Shown: positions 59,092 to 64,000 of the stretch, piece by piece
Numbering within the stretch: position 1 is the stretch's first letter
Layout: each line of letters opens with the position of its first letter
Assembly: GCF_003555545.1 (NCBI RefSeq)
Contig: NZ_CP032157.1
Location: 8,250,546 to 8,314,545, forward strand
DNA length: 64,000 bases
Source of the DNA: Paraflavitalea soli
GTDB lineage: Bacteria > Bacteroidota > Bacteroidia > Chitinophagales > Chitinophagaceae
Direction of reading: 5' to 3'
Notes under the pieces: generated by a model
Databases searched by the model: none
Seen by the model: the letters and a program-made list of their open reading frames with translations, nothing else
What the model was told of the DNA's origin: nothing
Made by a program: the position numbers and the translations under genes

Positions 59092-59479
59092 ACCGGTGAT
59101 CAAATCATATGAAGACCTGCTGCAGGAACAGGATCGTTTGCGCAAACAACTCAATACACAAAAGGCAGAACTGAATGGCAGGATCAGGGAAGTGAAAGAA
59201 AAGCTGGCTCCTGTAGGAACCATTATATCTGCCATCGGAGGCATCAGTGCCATGGGTGCTAAGAACCCGATGATCAAGTCGGGGATCGGCCTGGCAGTAG
59301 ATATGTTCCTGAAAGGACGTTTATTCAGGAAGAGCGGCCTGGTAACGGGTATACTGGGTAGTTTCCTGGTACGTAATGTGGCTACTAAGGTAGCAGCAGG
59401 GGCTGCAGGCGCCCTGATCGGCACCCTCATCAAAAAGTTCACCCACCGGAAACCGGGGAAACCTGCTATGCAGGAATAG
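59084..59479 (+). CDS. Membrane-associated protein with N-terminal coiled coil
   Basis: A 131-residue protein: a coiled-coil-like N-terminus (LLQEQDRLRKQLNTQKAELNGRIREVKEKL), then hydrophobic glycine/alanine-rich segments (TIISAIGGISAMGAKNP, GILGSFLVRNVATKVAAGAAGALIGTLI) and a basic tail. I know no named family. The start overlaps the holin-like stop, so the two are translationally coupled, and its 3' end overlaps that of the convergent response regulator by 14 bases. Confidence 0.72.
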   Translation: MNKPVIKSYEDLLQEQDRLRKQLNTQKAELNGRIREVKEKLAPVGTIISAIGGISAMGAKNPMIKSGIGLAVDMFLKGRLFRKSGLVTGILGSFLVRNVATKVAAGAAGALIGTLIKKFTHRKPGKPAMQE

Positions 59480-59897
59480 AGGCTGTATTGAGCCAATAAC
59501 TCCTGATCTCCTGGATCACCCGCACCAAAGCATCAAAGCTTACGGGTTTTACCACATAAGTATTGGCGCCGAGTTCATAACAACGCCTGATCTCGTTTTC
59601 GTTCTTGGTAGTGGTAAATATAATAACCGGAATTTTCTTCAATTCCGGATGTTGTTTGATCTCCTTCAAGACTTCCCTTCCATCTTTTTTCGGCATATTC
59701 AGATCGAGCAAAATAAATCCCGGATACAGGATATCCAGTGTTTTTTTATGCATGATCCCCGAGAGGTATTCGATCAATTCTATGCCATTTTCCACAAATT
59801 CAAGGGTATCTGTAAAGCCATTTTCCTCGAAGGCCGTTTGTAGTAAAAAACGGTCATCTGCATCATCTTCAGCGATGAGGATAAAGGGTTTCTGCAT
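59466..59897 (-). CDS. Single-domain response regulator, Rcp1-like
   Basis: A 143-residue receiver domain of the group that pairs with bacteriophytochrome or hybrid kinases (Rcp1-like, with the long beta4-alpha4 region). Acidic pocket in LIAEDDADDRFLL, phospho-acceptor in FILLDLNMPKKDG, switch Thr in IIFTTTKNENE, Lys in YVVKPVSF. No kinase is adjacent. Confidence 0.9.
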   Translation of the reverse strand: MQKPFILIAEDDADDRFLLQTAFEENGFTDTLEFVENGIELIEYLSGIMHKKTLDILYPGFILLDLNMPKKDGREVLKEIKQHPELKKIPVIIFTTTKNENEIRRCYELGANTYVVKPVSFDALVRVIQEIRSYWLNTASIPA

Positions 59898-60217
59898 AGC
59901 GGTGGTGATACATTTTACGCAAATGTAGAAAACTGCGTGCTAACCCCCTTAAAAATCAACAAATTCCTGCTCAATTTTATATGGAAGGGCGGAGTGTTTT
60001 CGGAAAATACGGTACTTCCCGGCAGTCCCGCAGCCACCTCATCATTCCTGTAGCATAAAGGCCCCGTTTTCACGACAGGAAATGCCTCCTGGGGGACAAC
60101 CGGCCCCGGTATGGGAGATGTTTCCCCGTCGCCGGGAAAGACTGCAGAGGGTATGGTTTTTTTGACCTTTAATGGAGGAAACAGGAATGTAAATCTTTAA
60201 TCATTAATTGTTTTTTT
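59898..60217. other. Divergent intergenic region, 320 bases
   Basis: It separates the Rcp1-like response regulator (minus) from the hydrophilic protein (plus). It contains GC-rich stretches capable of weak pairing (for example GGCCCCGTTTTC and CCGGCCCCGG) and GGAGGAAACAGGAATG close to the plus-strand gene. No gene or repeat word is recognised. Confidence 0.4.
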
Positions 60218-60622
60218 ATGAGTATAAAAGATCCAAAAACAAAAGGAAAACATGATTCGACCGGTAATACGGGGACTCATGAAAAGAGCGGTTATCAACA
60301 GGCGGATCAGCAGGATAAGAAGAAGAAGGCTTTTGACGAAGGCATGTCGAATAATTCCAATACCCAGACAGGAACGGCCCACAGTGGCTATGACGAGAAG
60401 AATCCTAAACACCCCGGCGGTAAGCAGCAGCAAGGACCCAAAGTGACAAATGACGAGAATACGATCACAAATAGCCAGGAACAAAACAAAGTGGATGAGG
60501 AACCTGTAGATGAGCGCTCCGGCAATTCTGCTGAACGAACCGATCCGGAAATTGACTCTCCTATTCCGGACGCAGAAAAAACAGAGAAGAAAATACCTAC
60601 TATGAAAGGAGGGGCTTTATAA
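60218..60622 (+). CDS. Highly hydrophilic, probably disordered protein
   Basis: A 134-residue protein without hydrophobic core: rich in Asn, Gln, Lys, Glu, Gly and Ser (STGNTGTHEKSGYQQADQQD, NTQTGTAHSGYDEKNPKHPG). Composition is like stress-associated hydrophilins, but I do not recognise a family. Two terminators follow. Its neighbourhood of small stress-type genes suggests a stress protein; that is inference. Confidence 0.65.
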   Translation: MSIKDPKTKGKHDSTGNTGTHEKSGYQQADQQDKKKKAFDEGMSNNSNTQTGTAHSGYDEKNPKHPGGKQQQGPKVTNDENTITNSQEQNKVDEEPVDERSGNSAERTDPEIDSPIPDAEKTEKKIPTMKGGAL

Positions 60623-60675
60623 CCCCGGTGATAGATACGATAAGTTTTCGCGGCGGACGTTGATTTGGTTGTTTT

Positions 60676-60704
60676 AACCCGGTAGCATGGCTACCGGGTT
60701 TTTT
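60676..60704 (+). terminator. Terminator after the hydrophilic protein
   Basis: AACCCGGTAGC (60676-60686) pairs with GCTACCGGGTT (60690-60700) around ATG, followed by TTTTTT. Confidence 0.88.
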
Positions 60705-60720
60705 GTTGTGGCAAGGGCAC

Positions 60721-60756
60721 AAAAAAAGTGCAGTGGGGGGCCACTGCACTTTTTTT
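60721..60756. terminator. Perfect symmetric bidirectional terminator
   Basis: A run of seven A plus GTGCAGTGG (60721-60736) is perfectly inverse to CCACTGCAC plus seven T (60741-60756) around GGGG. It serves as second terminator for the plus-strand gene and as terminator for the DUF1328 gene on the minus strand, whose stop is at 60770. Confidence 0.88.
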
Positions 60757-60769
60757 AAGCTTCTTCTAT

Positions 60770-60940
60770 CTACTTCGCATTTCGCGTCTGTCTTCTATTT
60801 ACCACAGAAGCTATAAATAAAAAAGTAAAGATGAAAAATAAGATCTTAGCAATTGTTGGATCTCCTCCCATCATTCCTCCAAATCCACATAAGGACGCAA
60901 TTAGCGCCATAATCAGGAAAATCTCTGACCACCGTAGCAT
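60770..60940 (-). CDS. DUF1328-like small membrane protein
   Basis: A 56-residue protein with two hydrophobic helices, MLRWSEIFLIMALIASLCGF and AKILFFIFTFLFIASVV, joined by a GGMMGGDPT turn. The opening MLRW...FL..ALIA..GFGG and the AKILFFIF start of helix two match DUF1328 (YtjA type) proteins. It is too short for many gene finders. It lies 20 bases downstream of the 72-residue gene and a terminator follows its stop. Confidence 0.78.
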   Translation of the reverse strand: MLRWSEIFLIMALIASLCGFGGMMGGDPTIAKILFFIFTFLFIASVVNRRQTRNAK

Positions 60941-60960
60941 AACCGTTGATTTAAATTGTT

Positions 60961-61179
60961 TTACAATGGATCAAAATCCTTCGCTTTAAACAGTGGTTCC
61001 ATAAATAAGGGCAACTTTCTTTTTTCTGGTTCTTCTATAGCTGCTGGTTTATTCAAGGTTACCGGAAAGACACTTTGATCCGTTTCTTGTTTGTGTTTCC
61101 TTGCAGGTTCTACACTTTCTTTGAAAAATAGTTTAGTGCGATGTCTTTGCCGGCGTAGAGCGATATTCTTTGTTTCCAT
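60961..61179 (-). CDS. Small basic hypothetical protein
   Basis: A 72-residue hydrophilic protein rich in Lys, Arg and Glu (METKNIALRRQRHRTKLFFK, EPEKRKLPLFMEPLFKAKDF). No membrane segment, signal peptide or known family is seen. Its distance of 20 bases from the DUF1328 gene on the same strand suggests joint transcription. Confidence 0.5.
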   Translation of the reverse strand: METKNIALRRQRHRTKLFFKESVEPARKHKQETDQSVFPVTLNKPAAIEEPEKRKLPLFMEPLFKAKDFDPL

Positions 61180-61322
61180 GAGTTATAATTGAGTATAACA
61201 AATGTCAAAAAACTAATGCCCGTTCATATTACCGGTTCAGACATATCAATGTGGATCACATTCCACAAAATTTTGTGCAACATGCCCCATTGATGATTAA
61301 CATCCAATTAGCAAAAAAGAAC

Positions 61323-62834
61323 TTAAAGGTTAAGGTGCTGCTGTATAAGAGCGGCAGCTTCCTCCAGTATCCAAACAGAAACGGAAGCGCCGTTGACAAG
61401 GAATTCTACTTTGCCATGCTCATCTGCTGTGAGCTTTTCTGATCGATTACCGGTGATGTCGGTAAAAGTTTTGTGAGCGAAACGATTTCCCAGCTCCATG
61501 ACCTTATTCCCTTCACTTCCGTTGCTTAGTAATACAGCACAACCGGAAAATTCTCTATCATCAGTTCCTCTCCTTATCCAGCCTACGGTATTAGGATGAT
61601 CGAAATAATCGTACTCTTCACCATAGGAAAGCAATTGACGTACCAAAAGCATGCTTTCCAAAGCTGGGACTGGTACTATTTCAATGGGGATCTTCTCTTC
61701 ACCTTTCTGTACCTCGTATTTAGCGCCATACAGATGGGGGAAAAAAACACAGGGAAATCCCTTGACTCTTAAAAGGATAAGTGCATAAGCGAGTGGCTGG
61801 AACCAAAAATCAACATAGGATTCTAATGATTGACCGGGCTGACTGTCGTGGTTGTCGACAAATGTGAAGCTGCTCTCAGGCAATTCTTTCAACACGGTGT
61901 TATCAAAGATACTGCGAAGATCGTAATTGTTTTTAATCTGTGCCGCATCAAAAAAGTTAAAATGCAACGGAACATCATACATTAGTGATTGCTTGCCCAG
62001 GGCATTACAATAATTGATGATTGCCTCTGTTTTATTGCTCCAGTATTCTGCTACACAAAAGAAATCCTTCTGGAACTTATCTTTCAGGAAGTGCAGCCAT
62101 TCCTGGAAAAAGCGGTAGTTGATATGTTTTACTGCATCCAGCCGAAAGCCATCGATATTGGTAGTTTCGATATACCAGGCGCCCCATTTCTTAACTTCTT
62201 CTCTTACAAAGGGATTTCTAAAATCAATATCGGCCCCCATGAGGTAATCAAAATTTCCCATTTCATCGTCCAGCATCTGGTCCCAGCCATCACCCATATT
62301 GTGCTGGATGAGGAATATCCTTTCCCGGTTATCTATCATTTCACTTACCCCGGTAAATGATTCTTTGTCCCATATAAAATTTGAATATTTACCGCCTCTG
62401 CCGGGGAAGGTAAATTTAGTATGGGCTTCTATTTCCACTACCTGGTCGGCCATTTCCTTTCGGTTTTCGGTATTTACTTCACGGGCTCCCATCTTCTCTG
62501 TTTCATCCCCGCCGTGTTTGTGGTTAAGTACAATGTCGGCAATGGCCTGCAGCTGATGTTCGTGAAGGGCATTTATGCAGTCAATATATTGTTGTTTGGT
62601 GCCATGCCTGGTGCGCACGGTAGCCTGCTGGTCAAATTCACCCAGGTCAAAAAGATCATACACTGCATAGCCCGGCTCCCAGGTGCCGCGGGCCGATTTA
62701 TAGGCGGGTGGCAGCCATACATGGGTGATGCCCAGTTTTGCCAGCCAGGCAGCCTGTTCTTTGCAATGGTTCCAAAGGTTACCATCATCGGGATATTCCC
62801 AATGGAAAAACTGAAACATGGTAGGGTTGTTCAT
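61323..62834 (-). CDS. Cytoplasmic alpha-amylase, GH13 (subfamily 5 type)
   Basis: A 503-residue alpha-amylase without signal peptide that should hydrolyse alpha-1,4-glucans such as glycogen or maltodextrins inside the cell. The family start TMFQFFHWEYPDDGNLW is typical of liquefying/cytoplasmic amylases. Catalytic regions: ADIVLNHKHGGDE, nucleophile Asp233 in GFRLDAVKHI, acid Glu263 in FCVAEYWSN and Asp330 in FVDNHDSQ. The C-terminal beta domain is at about 410-503. The oxidoreductase gene is 9 bases upstream on the same strand. Confidence 0.94.
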   Translation of the reverse strand: MNNPTMFQFFHWEYPDDGNLWNHCKEQAAWLAKLGITHVWLPPAYKSARGTWEPGYAVYDLFDLGEFDQQATVRTRHGTKQQYIDCINALHEHQLQAIADIVLNHKHGGDETEKMGAREVNTENRKEMADQVVEIEAHTKFTFPGRGGKYSNFIWDKESFTGVSEMIDNRERIFLIQHNMGDGWDQMLDDEMGNFDYLMGADIDFRNPFVREEVKKWGAWYIETTNIDGFRLDAVKHINYRFFQEWLHFLKDKFQKDFFCVAEYWSNKTEAIINYCNALGKQSLMYDVPLHFNFFDAAQIKNNYDLRSIFDNTVLKELPESSFTFVDNHDSQPGQSLESYVDFWFQPLAYALILLRVKGFPCVFFPHLYGAKYEVQKGEEKIPIEIVPVPALESMLLVRQLLSYGEEYDYFDHPNTVGWIRRGTDDREFSGCAVLLSNGSEGNKVMELGNRFAHKTFTDITGNRSEKLTADEHGKVEFLVNGASVSVWILEEAAALIQQHLNL

Positions 62835-62843
62835 ATGCTTATT

Positions 62844-63839
62844 TTATTTTTTATCTGCCGGATAGGTGATATGTGTTTGCCGCCGGATAGCATCCAGGGT
62901 AGCCATCAGGTCGAGACTGAACTGGTGGCAAAGCTTATCGCTGTATAATTTGCCCTGCTTTATACAATGGTATACTTCTTCTGCTTCATATTGCAATCCA
63001 TGGCCTTCCCATTCGCAGGGATATTCTATTTGAGAACCATCATAAATGGTGACCGTGATCCTGTCTGGTCTTTCATTCCAGGGGGTAGCAATGTGAATGC
63101 GGCCCGTTTCACCATAAATGGTAGCTGTTCGTTCGGTTTGGGTAACCAGTGATGATTCGATGAGGGCGTAACCCTGGTTGCCATAACTGAATACCGCTGC
63201 ACAGGATTCATCTATGTGCTGATCTGATAACCGGGCCGTGGCTTTTATCATAGTTGGTTTACCCAACAGGAGGTGTGTCAGAAAGACGGGATAGATACCC
63301 AGGTCGAGCAGGGAACCACCACCCAGCGATGGGTTGAAGTAGCGGCTCTCCGGGTCATGGGGAGCTTTATAGCTCATGTCGGCTTTCAGGGAGATGATCT
63401 TGCCGATGGCCTTGCTTTCTAACAGGGATAATACTTTCCCAATGCTGGGGAGAAAACGGATCCACATGCCCTCCATTAAAAAGGTTTGGTTTTTAGTGGC
63501 AGCATCGACCATTTCATTGACTTCTCTGCTATTCATGGCCAATGGCTTTTCACAAAGCACGGGTAACTTATGTTGCAGGCAGCGCAAGGTTTCTTGATGG
63601 TGCAACGGGTGCGGTGTGGCAATGTATACGGCATCCACCCCGGCCTGCTTCACAAAATCCCCGATATCTTCGAAATACCTGGGGGCGTCTTCTTTCTCTG
63701 CAAATGCCGCTGCTTTTTCCAAACTATGGGACAATACGGCACCAATGCGGTGCCTGGCACTTTTAATTTGATCGAGGTCGTGGGCAAACTCTGTAGCTAT
63801 ATTGCCAGGCCCGATAATACCCCAGGTAAATGTATCCAT
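62844..63839 (-). CDS. Gfo/Idh/MocA-family oxidoreductase
   Basis: A 331-residue NAD(P)-dependent sugar or polyol dehydrogenase-like protein. The N-terminal Rossmann domain (1-120) has WGIIGPGNIATEFA and the lysine motif VLCEKPLAMN. The C-terminal domain has LLDLGIYPVFLTHLLLG. The form with ESRYFNPSLGGGSLLDLG resembles trans-1,2-dihydrobenzene-1,2-diol dehydrogenase-like members. Substrate unknown. It probably forms an operon with the amylase (9-base gap). Confidence 0.9.
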   Translation of the reverse strand: MDTFTWGIIGPGNIATEFAHDLDQIKSARHRIGAVLSHSLEKAAAFAEKEDAPRYFEDIGDFVKQAGVDAVYIATPHPLHHQETLRCLQHKLPVLCEKPLAMNSREVNEMVDAATKNQTFLMEGMWIRFLPSIGKVLSLLESKAIGKIISLKADMSYKAPHDPESRYFNPSLGGGSLLDLGIYPVFLTHLLLGKPTMIKATARLSDQHIDESCAAVFSYGNQGYALIESSLVTQTERTATIYGETGRIHIATPWNERPDRITVTIYDGSQIEYPCEWEGHGLQYEAEEVYHCIKQGKLYSDKLCHQFSLDLMATLDAIRRQTHITYPADKK

Positions 63840-64000
63840 TGGAAAGAAAGTTAAATGGGTTGTTGGGAAGGGATGGGCAACACTTATACCATTGAATGCA
63901 TGGGGATTTTGATCTACATTGAATAGCTGCTGTGTTGATCAAGCGGGTAAAATAACCGGCAACAGGTTACCGGACAGGTAAGTACGCAGGGGTATAAGAT

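Noticed and set aside
1-64000. tRNA, rRNA, CRISPR array, IS transposase or replication origin
   Set aside because: I looked for cloverleaf-like ends, rRNA motifs, regularly spaced identical direct repeats with unique spacers, DDE/HUH proteins and DnaA-box clusters, and saw none. The heptamer words are contiguous, without spacers, and so are not CRISPR. Weak tRNA-like genes could still be missed by eye.

Overview
The window reads as a chromosomal segment of a Bacteroidota bacterium, most likely of the Chitinophagaceae. The support is gene content: a type IX secretion PorW/SprE-like TPR protein, bactofilin, DUF2911 and DUF2961 proteins, a HYC_CC_PP protein, a large FtsX-type permease, fused HisB and HisIE. 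Promoters have TTTG / TAnnTTTG elements instead of -35/-10 boxes, and purine-rich ribosome binding sites are rare. The family-level assignment is inference. I found no rRNA, tRNA, CRISPR array, prophage or insertion-sequence transposase.

Layout. 1-5.0 kb: end of a membrane protein, AraC regulator, MBL-fold hydrolase, then on the minus strand a TPMT-like methyltransferase, threonine synthase and a LysR regulator. 5.1-15.1 kb: universal stress protein, GH20 hexosaminidase, FtsX-like permease, a frameshifted DUF2961 protein, and an S9 peptidase. 15.3-22.3 kb: a histidine-rich leader peptide with attenuator, then hisG-hisD-hisC, a sorbosone-dehydrogenase-like protein, a cytochrome c, a four-helix-bundle (S23-type) gene, and bifunctional hisB. 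22.4-23.3 kb: two small minus-strand genes. 23.4-35.7 kb: a tryptophan-rich leader peptide with attenuator, then trpE-G-D-C-F, a GNAT gene, trpB-trpA, hisH, a GNAT-HisA fusion, hisF, a small membrane protein, hisIE and a TlpA-like lipid-free thioredoxin. 35.8-44.0 kb: frameshifted DUF2911 protein, a secreted hypothetical protein, class A PBP, and PorW/SprE-like protein. 44.1-57.6 kb: bactofilin locus, SprT-like protein, GNAT, sucC, purine nucleoside phosphorylase, a putative porin, cupin, lipocalin-like lipoprotein, and a heavy-metal module (HYC_CC_PP, two HMA proteins, TlpA, outer-membrane protein). 57.6-64 kb: two single-domain response regulators, a YtxH/holin/TM-protein operon, small stress-type proteins including a DUF1328 protein, a cytoplasmic GH13 amylase and a Gfo/Idh/MocA oxidoreductase.

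How the parts work together. The ten steps of histidine synthesis and the full chorismate-to-tryptophan pathway are both encoded here. Both units begin with a leader ORF whose last codons can pair with the 5' arm of a terminator, which is the arrangement of classical ribosome-mediated attenuation. hisH, hisA, hisF and hisIE lie downstream of the trp leader with no visible terminator before them. Half of the histidine pathway may therefore be transcribed from the tryptophan-controlled promoter.

The most unusual feature is a set of intergenic repeat families built from degenerate 7-base (sometimes 8-base) words such as GAATACA, CATCCTA, ATTGCCG, AGCTCGT and TTTTAGG. They often form inverted arms, abut or include stop codons, and often enclose a terminator. 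In one case (20583-21130) the arms enclose the four-helix-bundle gene. Two genes (DUF2961, DUF2911) are split by single-base deficits in short homopolymers, which may be genuine mutations or sequence errors.
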